DNA from: JAUVRX01 sp049664225
Lineage (GTDB): Bacteria > Acidobacteriota > Thermoanaerobaculia > Multivoradales > JAHEKO01
Direction: 5' to 3'
Assembly: GCA_049664225.1 (NCBI GenBank)
Contig: JBATEX010000057.1
Location: 62,001-126,000 of the forward strand
Length of the DNA: 64,000 nt
Position numbers and translations under genes: made by a program
Notes under the pieces: model-generated
What the model was told of the DNA's origin: nothing
What the model saw: the letters and a program-made list of their open reading frames with translations, nothing else
Databases searched by the model: none
Part shown: positions 47,271 through 54,964 of the stretch, one piece after another
How the letters are laid out: each line of letters starts with the position of its first letter
How positions within the stretch are numbered: the first letter of the stretch is position 1

Positions 47271-49046
47271 ATGGGAGAAACACCCCACATCGTCCTGCAG
47301 GCTCCGCGGGGAGATACTCTGGAGTGGCTGAGCTTTCGCTGCCCTGTAGCGACCCTTGTCGGTACCGAGATCGCCGAGGTCCAGCCCATTCTGAGAGAGG
47401 TCGAATCGGCGACCAATGGAGGCCTCTTCGCGGCAGGATTCTTAAGCTACGAAGCGGCTCCGGCGTTCGATCCCGCAATGCGCGTCAGGGCGGCGAGCGA
47501 CCTACCCCTCATCTGGTTCGGCCTCTACGAGAGACCTGAGGTCATCGGGCCGCCAGCACCTGGCCCGGGGGACACTGCAGCCACGTTGACGTGGCTACCT
47601 TCTCAGACCAGGCAGAGCTATCAAGAGGCTATCGAGGCCATCCACCGGGCGATCGCCCGCGGCGACACCTATCAAATCAACTACACCCATCGACTTCAGT
47701 CCCCATTCGCGGGCGACGCCTGGTCGCTCTTCGCAGCGCTCGTCCAAGGTCAGCGCTCGAGGTGCTGCGCCTTCGTCGACATCGGCCGATGGGCGCTCTG
47801 CTCCGCTTCCCCTGAGCTCTTCTTTCGACTCGAGGCTGACTCGATCGTCAGCCGACCCATGAAAGGGACCTCGCCACGGGGCCGTACCGTCGAGGAAGAC
47901 GAGCAGGCGGCGGCCTGGCTCCAGGCTTCACCCAAGAACCGCGCCGAGAACGTCATGATCGTCGATATGGTGCGCCACGACCTGGGACGAATCGCAACCC
48001 CGGGGAGCGTTCGTGTCGCCAGCCTGTGGCAGCTGGAGCAGTACCCGTCACTGTTTCAACTCACCTCCACAGTCGAGGCACAGACCCGGGCGGGACTCTC
48101 GGAGATACTCGCGGCGCTGTTCCCATGCGCCTCGATTACTGGCGCACCCAAGATCCGAGCCATGGAGCTCATCGCAGATCTCGAGACCCTGCCGCGAGGG
48201 GTCTACACCGGGGCCATCGGCTATGTCGCTCCAGGTCGACGGGCACGGTTCAATGTCGCCATTCGCACCGTCCAGGTCGATCGGCAATCGCGGCTTGCCC
48301 AGTTCGGAACCGGCGGTGGCATCGTTGCCGAATCGGTAGCCGAGGAGGAATGGCGGGAAACCCTGACCAAGTCATTGGTCCTGAACTCTCCTCCTCCTAA
48401 TTTCCGGCTTCTCGAAACGCTTCGCTGGAATCCAAACGAGGGCTACTACCTCCTCGATCGGCATCTACGGCGACTGTGTCGCTCGGCAACCTACTTTGAT
48501 TTCAAACTCGACCGGGACGTCTTGGTGGATCACCTTCAGAAGGCCACTGATGGCTTCTCGAGAAGGACTCTAAAGGTTCGACTTCTCGTCGACTCCGCCG
48601 GGGAGGTCGAGATCGAGGCCGAGCCCCTGACCGACGATCACCGCACCTGGAGGCTGGCGCTCGCCAGAGAGCCGATCGACCGATCCAACTGCTTCCTGTT
48701 CCACAAGACGACTCATCGCGACGTCTACGACCGGTGCAGGCGGGACTTCCCCAACCACCACGACGTGGTGCTGTGGAACGAAGCAGGTGAGATTACCGAA
48801 ACCACCCTCGCCAATCTCGTCCTGCGGCTGGATGCCGAGATGATCACCCCGCCCCTGAACTCGGGGCTCCTTCCGGGAACCCTACGCGAGAAGCTCCTCG
48901 CGGAGGGGACCATCCGCGAGGCAATCGTCGAGTTGAAGGACCTTTCGCGAGCAGAGGAGATCTTCCTCATCAACTCTGTACGAGGGTGGATCCCCGCCAC
49001 CCTGGATCCCGCCACCACTGAAACCCTCAGGTCCTCCCAGGCGTAG
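47271..49046 (+). CDS. pabB: Aminodeoxychorismate synthase I fused to aminodeoxychorismate lyase (PabB-PabC)
   Basis: 591 residues from the ATG at 47271; a TTG at 47193 in frame is possible and neither has a strong ribosome site. The chorismate-binding domain (to about 370) has SRPMKGTSPRG, ASITGAPKIRAMELI and FGTGGGIVAES. The class IV aminotransferase domain (about 380-590) has FLFHKTTHRDVYD with the PLP Lys and WNEAGEITETTLANLVL. Both p-aminobenzoate steps for folate could come from one chain. The glutaminase PabA is not in the window. Confidence 0.85.
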   Translation: MGETPHIVLQAPRGDTLEWLSFRCPVATLVGTEIAEVQPILREVESATNGGLFAAGFLSYEAAPAFDPAMRVRAASDLPLIWFGLYERPEVIGPPAPGPGDTAATLTWLPSQTRQSYQEAIEAIHRAIARGDTYQINYTHRLQSPFAGDAWSLFAALVQGQRSRCCAFVDIGRWALCSASPELFFRLEADSIVSRPMKGTSPRGRTVEEDEQAAAWLQASPKNRAENVMIVDMVRHDLGRIATPGSVRVASLWQLEQYPSLFQLTSTVEAQTRAGLSEILAALFPCASITGAPKIRAMELIADLETLPRGVYTGAIGYVAPGRRARFNVAIRTVQVDRQSRLAQFGTGGGIVAESVAEEEWRETLTKSLVLNSPPPNFRLLETLRWNPNEGYYLLDRHLRRLCRSATYFDFKLDRDVLVDHLQKATDGFSRRTLKVRLLVDSAGEVEIEAEPLTDDHRTWRLALAREPIDRSNCFLFHKTTHRDVYDRCRRDFPNHHDVVLWNEAGEITETTLANLVLRLDAEMITPPLNSGLLPGTLREKLLAEGTIREAIVELKDLSRAEEIFLINSVRGWIPATLDPATTETLRSSQA

Positions 49047-49067
49047 TCAGAAGAGGAGGAACATTCC

Positions 49068-49346
49068 ATGCTGGAGTTTCTTGTCTTCTTCGCAGTTCTC
49101 GTCGTCGGTACGGTCGTGCTGGGCAGCCTCTTCCTGCTCGCCCTGATTGCCAAGCTCGTACTGCGCCTCTTGCTTCTGCCGATAGCCCTCGTTTTCGGCC
49201 TTCTGAAGTTCGTCTTGTTCCTGGTTCTCATCGTGCTCGGAATCGCGGTAGCGCCCATAGCCCTGATTTTCCTGTTTCTCTTCGGCATACCCATCCTTCT
49301 CCTGATGGGCGTGGTTGGCATCAGCTCGGCCCTGGCCACCGGTTGA
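49068..49346 (+). CDS. Very hydrophobic 92-residue membrane protein
   Basis: 92 residues after GAGGAGG with an 8-base spacing. Nearly the whole chain is Leu, Val, Ile and Phe, with two or three spans (about 3-27, 35-60 and 62-84) and only two Lys and one Arg between. I do not recognise the family. It lies 21 bases after pabB and may be co-transcribed. Confidence 0.65.
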   Translation: MLEFLVFFAVLVVGTVVLGSLFLLALIAKLVLRLLLLPIALVFGLLKFVLFLVLIVLGIAVAPIALIFLFLFGIPILLLMGVVGISSALATG

Positions 49347-49446
49347 TCGAGCCGACTCGCGGCACTCCTCTTCAGGCCTCTCGCCCCTGCCTGCCCTCAT
49401 CGGGCCTGTGTTCTCCGACCCTGGATGATGACCGAGGGACTGCCCT

Positions 49447-49452
49447 TATACT
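49447..49452 (+). promoter_or_regulatory. TATACT -10 box six bases before rlmN
   Basis: TATACT ends six bases before the ATG, and no ribosome site is visible. The flanking TTATACTTCCG is identical to that before the MidA-type gene. If used, the transcript would start at or next to the ATG. Confidence 0.4.
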
Positions 49453-49458
49453 TCCGAC

Positions 49459-50538
49459 ATGTCCCCGAAGCAGCACCTGTTGGATCTCTCACTTCACCAG
49501 CTCGAAGCGGAGCTGACGGGGATTGGCGAGCCGACCTACCGGGCCCGGCAGATTCTCGATTGGGTCTTCGAGCGCCAGGTGACCGCCTTCTCGGCGATGA
49601 CCAATCTTCCGGCCGCGCTGCGGGAGAGACTCGACAATACCTTCTCGATTCTCGGCGCACAGGAGCTCGCCCGCACGGAGGCTCCCGATGGCACCACCAA
49701 GACGCTGCTGAAGTGGTCCGATGGAGCAACGACCGAGACGGTGATGATTCCGTCCCAGGACCGAAGGGGTGAGCGACCGGCCAGGGAGAGGCGCACCGTT
49801 TGCCTCAGCACCCAGGTCGGCTGCGACGTCGGCTGCCGATTCTGCGCCAGCGGCATCGGTGGCTCGCAACGCGACCTCACCGTAGGCGAGGTCGTGGAGC
49901 AGGCTCTCCGCGTTGCCCAGCAGCTCCAAGAGCAGGAGGAGAGACTGAGCCACATCGTCTTCATGGGCATGGGCGAGCCCCTGGCCAACTACGACGTCAC
50001 CGTCGCCGCTGTGCGCCATCTCAACGCCGAGTGGGGGCTGGGGATTGGCCAGCGCCGCATCGCGGTGAGCACCGTCGGCCTGCCCAAGCAGATCGAGCGC
50101 CTCGCTGGGGAAGAACTCCAGATCACGCTCGCTCTGAGCCTGCACGCGCCCAAAGACGTGCTGCGCCGCCAGTTGATCCCCTGGGCCCAGGGAGTGCCTC
50201 TGGAGAGACTTCTCCAGGCCTGCGAGATCTACTTCCAGGAGACCGGCCGCGAAGTGACCCTGGAGTACTGTTTGCTGGCCGGGACCAACGACAGCCCTGA
50301 GCATGCCGGTCAGCTGGCGGCCATCGCCAAGCGACTTCGGGCGCATGTCAATCTGCTGATGTACAACCCGGTTGAGAGCCTACCTTTCGACCGGCCCACG
50401 GACTTCCAGGCACACGATTTCCTGGCGGCACTCCGGCGCCAGGGCGTCAACGCCCATCTGAGGCAGAGCCGCGGCCTCGAGAACGATGCCGCCTGCGGCC
50501 AACTGCGCCGCCGACACGACGAGGGTCTTGAGGGTTGA
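49459..50538 (+). CDS. rlmN: RlmN, dual-specificity 23S rRNA/tRNA adenine-C2 methyltransferase
   Basis: 359 residues. The radical SAM motif is CDVGCRFC (Cys122, 126, 129). The catalytic pair is Cys115 in RRTVCLSTQ and Cys346 in ENDAACGQL. Family motifs FMGMGEPLANYD and SLHAPKDVLR follow. It methylates A2503 of 23S rRNA and A37 of some tRNAs. Its stop lies inside the intergenic repeat that begins at 50532. Confidence 0.95.
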   Translation: MSPKQHLLDLSLHQLEAELTGIGEPTYRARQILDWVFERQVTAFSAMTNLPAALRERLDNTFSILGAQELARTEAPDGTTKTLLKWSDGATTETVMIPSQDRRGERPARERRTVCLSTQVGCDVGCRFCASGIGGSQRDLTVGEVVEQALRVAQQLQEQEERLSHIVFMGMGEPLANYDVTVAAVRHLNAEWGLGIGQRRIAVSTVGLPKQIERLAGEELQITLALSLHAPKDVLRRQLIPWAQGVPLERLLQACEIYFQETGREVTLEYCLLAGTNDSPEHAGQLAAIAKRLRAHVNLLMYNPVESLPFDRPTDFQAHDFLAALRRQGVNAHLRQSRGLENDAACGQLRRRHDEGLEG

Positions 50539-50580
50539 GGCGCCCGGTCGTACCTCCCTGCCGATCCTTGGGGCAGTGGG
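50532..50580 (-). repeat. Hairpin-forming intergenic repeat, copy 3
   Basis: On the minus strand this reads GCCCCAAGGATCGGCAGGGA then GGTACGACCGGGCGCCTCAA. It aligns with the third unit at 52.8 kb and with copy 1, including the CCCCAAGGA lead. It covers the last seven bases of rlmN. Confidence 0.6.
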
Positions 50581-50585
50581 GCCCC

Positions 50586-50815
50586 CTCCCATTCCCCTAG
50601 GCCTCTACGCCTTTATCGCCATCACCGGTGCAAAAGGGTCCGACCTGGGCCCCCAGGGGGCTATCCTCCCTTCCACAGCAACCAACCCCCTGGAGGTCCC
50701 CACGCCGAACCCTCAACCGTTGGAGAGACTTCACACGCGGCCCTACACCTCTGAGCCGTTGTGCATCACCCCCTAGGCCTTTACGCCCCTACGCCCCTAC
50801 TCCCCTTACCGGTGC
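50586..50815 (+). repeat. CCCCTA-rich low-complexity intergenic tract
   Basis: The gap between rlmN and ggt (50539-50952) has no gene I can support. Imperfect CCCCTA, GGCCTCTACGCC and TACGCCCCTA units recur, densest at 50769-50806. The rest of the gap to 50952 shows nothing recognisable. Confidence 0.5.
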
Positions 50816-50952
50816 CCGAGGTTCGTTCGGGTGGCTCGACTGTGGGGCGCCGAGTCGAGCGCAGCGCAACGACCATCGCAGGGCACAGGAGATGGGGCGC
50901 GATGACGAGACGAGGGGGCGGGCCACCGGGACGAACCTTCCTTGGCGAGCGG

Positions 50953-52653
50953 TCAGTCAATCGGTGCCACAACATCGGCGGAGCCGGGGCCGCGGGGGTC
51001 GGCCGCGGCCTCGAAGGTGCCATCTTCGAGATATCGAACGGCGTTGACTTTGGCGTCCCTGGTCCAGATCTCGATCTGATGCCCACGCCTCGAGAGCTCC
51101 TCTATGGTCTCCGGGCTCAAGGCGTCCGCTTCGGCCCGCAGCAGGTCGGGTAGCCACTGGTGGTGCAGCCGAGGGCGATCGACCGCACTCTGCAGCGGGT
51201 CGCCGTCCACCAGTAGATACAGGAGGACCTGAGCCACACCAGTCGGGATGCGAGAGCCTCCGCGACCTCCCAGAGCAACAGCCTCCTCCCCGCGCCAGGC
51301 GAGGGCCGGTGTCATCGAGGAGAGCATCCTGTGGCCAGGCCGTACCGCATTGGCTTCGCCCTGGACCAACCCGAACATGTTCGGACGGCCGGGCGCAGCG
51401 GCAAAGTCGTCCATCTCGTTGTTGAGCAGGAAACCGGCCTCCGGAACCAGCAGTCGGCAGCCGAAGGTGTCGTTGAGGGTCGTGGTCAGCGTCACCAGAT
51501 TCCCGGCGGCATCGGCCACCGCCACGTGGGTGGTGTCCGGGCTCTCGGCAGGCGGTGAGTCGGGGAGGCGGGCGATGTCGGCGGACAGCGATGCCTTGTC
51601 CATCTGAATCGTCGACCGCCGAAAGGCGAGCCACTCGGGGGCCAGCAGGCCTTGCGAGTCGGCCTCGGAGCTCCTCGGATCCCCCATGAGGAATCGATCG
51701 GCATACGCGCGGCGCCACACCTCGGCCAGCAGATGCGCCCGATCGGCACCGAAGCGGGGCATCTCGCCCCAGCCGAGACTCTCCAATAGGCCCAGAGTCT
51801 GCGCCACGATGATCCCTCCGGAGGCGGGAAGATCCATCGCCGCCATCTCCCACCCGAACGCACTGAACTCCAGCGGTCGCCGCCAGACCGCCCCGTAGCT
51901 CTGGAGATCGGACACCCGCAAGAGGCCACCGTGAGCCTCCGAAGCCCTTTCGATGGCCTCGGCAATCGGCCCCGAGGTCAGCGCTCGAGGTCCTTCCTCC
52001 GCATAGGCTTCGAGCGTCGCTGCCAGAGCCGGCAGCCTCATCCGGCTACCTACGGCCGGTGGCCGACCTTCCGGAAGCCATACCTTCGCCGTCTCGGGAA
52101 AGCGCTCGAGGCTCTCTTGCTCCTCGGCCAGGGAGTCGTGAAGACGACTCGTGACAAGGAAGCCATCGGAGGCCAGCAACTGGGCCGGCCTCAATACCCG
52201 GGGCCACGCGAGGCTGCCGAAGCGCTGGTGGAGCTCGTACAGCCCGACCGGCGACCCCGGCACACCTGCAGCGAGCGGTCCGATGATGGAGGCGTCCTTC
52301 ACCGGCCGACCTTCGGTATCCAGATACATCTCCCGGGTGGCTGCGGCGGGCGCGATCTCCCGGAAGTCCAGGCTCGTCAGCTGGCCTTCCATCCGGACGA
52401 CGGCGAATCCGCCACCGCCCAGATTGCCAGCCTGAGGATGCACGACAGCCAGCGCGAGGGCAGTCGCTACGGCCGCGTCGACGGCATTGCCACCGGCGCG
52501 CAGGATCTCGAGCCCGACCTCGGTCGAAGCTGGCTCCGCCGACGCCACTGCACCACCATGACCCCGTGCCGCCGGGAAAGAGGCTCCATCAGTCGCCGGA
52601 GCGACAAGAAGAGCTCCGAGGGCAAGAAAAATCGTAAAGGTCGAGCGTCGCAT
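50953..52653 (-). CDS. ggt: Gamma-glutamyltransferase
   Basis: 566 residues from the ATG at 52653 (GGAGAG upstream). A signal peptide (about 1-23) leads to the large-subunit domain. The autocleavage and catalytic Thr is Thr374 in PDTTHVAVADAAGN, followed by LNNEMDDFA, SSMTPALAW and GGRGGSRIPTGV in the small subunit. It hydrolyses or transfers the gamma-glutamyl group of glutathione in the periplasm. Confidence 0.93.
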   Translation of the reverse strand: MRRSTFTIFLALGALLVAPATDGASFPAARGHGGAVASAEPASTEVGLEILRAGGNAVDAAVATALALAVVHPQAGNLGGGGFAVVRMEGQLTSLDFREIAPAAATREMYLDTEGRPVKDASIIGPLAAGVPGSPVGLYELHQRFGSLAWPRVLRPAQLLASDGFLVTSRLHDSLAEEQESLERFPETAKVWLPEGRPPAVGSRMRLPALAATLEAYAEEGPRALTSGPIAEAIERASEAHGGLLRVSDLQSYGAVWRRPLEFSAFGWEMAAMDLPASGGIIVAQTLGLLESLGWGEMPRFGADRAHLLAEVWRRAYADRFLMGDPRSSEADSQGLLAPEWLAFRRSTIQMDKASLSADIARLPDSPPAESPDTTHVAVADAAGNLVTLTTTLNDTFGCRLLVPEAGFLLNNEMDDFAAAPGRPNMFGLVQGEANAVRPGHRMLSSMTPALAWRGEEAVALGGRGGSRIPTGVAQVLLYLLVDGDPLQSAVDRPRLHHQWLPDLLRAEADALSPETIEELSRRGHQIEIWTRDAKVNAVRYLEDGTFEAAADPRGPGSADVVAPID

Positions 52654-52708
52654 CGAGTCACTCTCCGTGCAGCAACCGGCCAATTCTAATTTACAGGCAC
52701 CGCTTCAA

Positions 52709-52858
52709 CCCTCACGGCCTCGAAGACCGTCCGGCGGTGAGTCGGACGCCTCGATCCCAAGCCCTCAAAGGCCAGCCGAAGGTACGCCGGCTGCCTCAAC
52801 CCCCAAGCCCTCAGAGATCGGCCGGAAGGCTCGCCCGGCCGCCTCAACCCCTCTAGGG
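52709..52858 (+). repeat. Three tandem hairpin-forming repeat units, copy 4
   Basis: Units of about 47-52 bases follow one another from 52709 to 52858, between the start of ggt and the stop of a vWA gene. Each has the shape stem, short loop, stem, then CCTCAACCC or a close variant. Stems differ but stay paired: CGTCCG/CGGACG, AGCCG/CGGCT, GGCCG/CGGCC. The middle unit matches 41957-42009 at 50 of 53 bases. The last unit runs into the vWA stop codon. Confidence 0.75.
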
Positions 52859-53869
52859 TCTCGTGCTGTTCAGCCCGACGAAGGTACCGCCGTTGCGGTG
52901 GCAGAGGATGCGCATCAGGGTAGCGAAGCGCACGCCCGTGGAGTCGGAGACGCCAGAGACGGAGAACATGACTGGGAAGCCGACCGCGTGAATTCGGACC
53001 AGGCGGTTTCCCTTGGAGTCGCGTCGATTGATTCGGTCCACTGACGACACGACATCGTCGATCGAGCGACCGGTGAACTCGTCACCAAAGACATAGATAC
53101 TGATCTTCTTGTCCGGCGCGACGAAGGTGCGAATGGCTCTGGTAATGCCCTCCACCGGGCTACTGTTGCTGAAGACGCTCCAGGTCCGCAGTCGATCCAG
53201 AATGACCTTCCGCCTACCAGGAGTATCGGGGATCCACTTGCCAGCGTAGCTGGAGAACATGTACTGCCCCATGTCGTTCATGATCTGGATGCCCTTGACT
53301 TTTGGGTGGGCGTCCAGAACCTGGGTCATCTTCCGCATCACTGCCGGCCACGCGTACGTGAACATGCTGCCCGAGGTGTCGATCACGAAAATGATGTACT
53401 CGCTGTCCACCGGGATTCCGCCCACCAACTGCTGTTCGACCTGCCGAGGCCGCTCCTCGCTCTGCTGCTGCAATCGCTGCATCTCTACGGTCAGCTTCTG
53501 CTGTGCCGCCAACAGTCGACCTTCGATGATGTCCTGAACCTCGGACTCTTGGGCCGAGGCAGCGAACTCGCCCTGGATTCGGGACAGATCGCCCTTCAGC
53601 CGAGCGATGAGCTCGCGCTCCTTCGAGAGCTGCTGTCGTCGGCTTATGAGACTGCGGTTGAGAACTTCCGTCTCACCCCGGATCTCGTACAGCTCTTGCT
53701 CGAGTTTCTCCACGAGTCCGTCCAGATTGATCCTCGCCTGCTCCAGCGCCCGTGGCTCGCCGATCTTGGTGAGCACCAGAAGCAGTACGATCGCTCCGAA
53801 GCCGCAGCAGATCGCGTCGAGGAACGAGAGGCTGAAGCCCTCGGGAACACCTCGGCGTCGGCCTCTCAT
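52853..53869 (-). CDS. ExbD/MotB-like helix, coiled coil and vWA domain protein 2
   Basis: 338 residues; the ATG overlaps the stop of the gene before it (ATGA). The N-terminus has the motif FSLSFLDAICCGFGAIVLLL, one membrane span with an Asp at residue 18. A coiled coil follows (about 38-148). The vWA domain starts at YIIFVIDTSGSM, with the metal site Asp164, Ser166 and Ser168. The layout, a span with an Asp and then a periplasmic domain, is that of MotB, TolR and ExbD with the peptidoglycan-binding domain replaced by vWA. It probably partners the MotA/TolQ-like protein of the same operon. Confidence 0.75.
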   Translation of the reverse strand: MRGRRRGVPEGFSLSFLDAICCGFGAIVLLLVLTKIGEPRALEQARINLDGLVEKLEQELYEIRGETEVLNRSLISRRQQLSKERELIARLKGDLSRIQGEFAASAQESEVQDIIEGRLLAAQQKLTVEMQRLQQQSEERPRQVEQQLVGGIPVDSEYIIFVIDTSGSMFTYAWPAVMRKMTQVLDAHPKVKGIQIMNDMGQYMFSSYAGKWIPDTPGRRKVILDRLRTWSVFSNSSPVEGITRAIRTFVAPDKKISIYVFGDEFTGRSIDDVVSSVDRINRRDSKGNRLVRIHAVGFPVMFSVSGVSDSTGVRFATLMRILCHRNGGTFVGLNSTRP

Positions 53870-54960
53870 GGCCAGTCTCCCGAGGGACTCATGAACGAGC
53901 CTCGAGTAGCCATGGCCAAGCGCCAGAAGGCACTCGGCGCCTGGGGGTCACCTTCCATGGGAAACAGGATCACATTGACAGGAAAGCCCCGTGGAAGCTC
54001 CTCGACCGCCTTGTTGTAGAGCTTCATCCGCTCGCGTGCCGAGATGGTCGTCGAGCGCGGGCTGGCCTTGCCCTGAGTTGGCAGACCATCGACCAGAAGG
54101 ATCACGTTGTCGGGGGCCGGTTGCAAGCCCCGGATCGCGGTGAAGGCGCGGTAGAGATTGGTGCCCTTTTCAGGCGCCACCCGAGATAGCCTCTCTACCG
54201 CATCGTCGAGGACTTCCTTGTTACCGCCGTCGAGCCACTGGCCGTCGCTGCCAGGGACAATGGATCCTGCTGCATCGTTGAACGTGTAGATCTGAAACCG
54301 ACTGCTCTGCGGAATCTGGGTCGTGACCCAGTCCACGGTCGCGACGGCTTGACGCCACTTCTCCGCCCGAGTTCTGCGGGCAGCGGGAAGGTTGCGTCGC
54401 CGGATGATGTTGACGATGGTCTCGTCCAACATGCTCGCCGAGGCATCGACGAGGATCAAGATCCTCTGCCCCCCCACCTTGAGGCCGGTGAGGTACTGGC
54501 GGTCGCCGTCACCGATGAAGGATCGCAAACGATCCCCTTGTGGATCTTCTTCCTCGGGTACGCCAGCCGACAGCCTTCGATTGCTTTCCTCCAAGGACTT
54601 CAGATCTGCCATCAGTCGATTGACATGCTCCTCCTGGGCCAGGGTGGTGTTCTCATAGGTCGCAAGCTCGACCTGAAGGTCCTCGATGTTCTCGATGATC
54701 TGCCGTGAGAGCCCTCTTGCCTCTGCCTTCCGCTGGTCCACCTGCCGAAGTGAGTTACGGACCTCGACCAGGTCCTTCTGGCCCTCGAGGACCTCCTGCT
54801 CGAGGCGATCCACCTCGGCCTTCAGATCTCCGGTCACGCGATCCGCCCGTGTGCCGACGGCCGCGTTGATGACCATGAAGAACAGCACCACGGCCCCGAA
54901 GCCGCAGGTCATGGCGTCCAGGAAGGAGAGACTGAAGACGTTGGTGGTGCGCCGCCGCAT
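53866..54960 (-). CDS. ExbD/MotB-like helix, coiled coil and vWA domain protein 1
   Basis: 364 residues from the ATG at 54960 (GTGGAG upstream). FSLSFLDAMTCGFGAVVLFF at residues 9-28 is almost the same helix as in the next gene, with Asp15. A coiled coil extends over about 45-130. A vWA domain follows at ILILVDASASM (Asp172, Ser174, Ser176), with ILLVDGLPTQGKAS further on. The two vWA proteins look like paralogues that diverged mainly in the second half. It overlaps the following gene by four bases. Confidence 0.75.
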   Translation of the reverse strand: MRRRTTNVFSLSFLDAMTCGFGAVVLFFMVINAAVGTRADRVTGDLKAEVDRLEQEVLEGQKDLVEVRNSLRQVDQRKAEARGLSRQIIENIEDLQVELATYENTTLAQEEHVNRLMADLKSLEESNRRLSAGVPEEEDPQGDRLRSFIGDGDRQYLTGLKVGGQRILILVDASASMLDETIVNIIRRRNLPAARRTRAEKWRQAVATVDWVTTQIPQSSRFQIYTFNDAAGSIVPGSDGQWLDGGNKEVLDDAVERLSRVAPEKGTNLYRAFTAIRGLQPAPDNVILLVDGLPTQGKASPRSTTISARERMKLYNKAVEELPRGFPVNVILFPMEGDPQAPSAFWRLAMATRGSFMSPSGDWP

Positions 54961-54964
54961 GGCT

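Noticed and set aside
50532..52858. CRISPR array
   Set aside because: Repeats are imperfect, in both orientations and without regular unique spacers; no cas gene.
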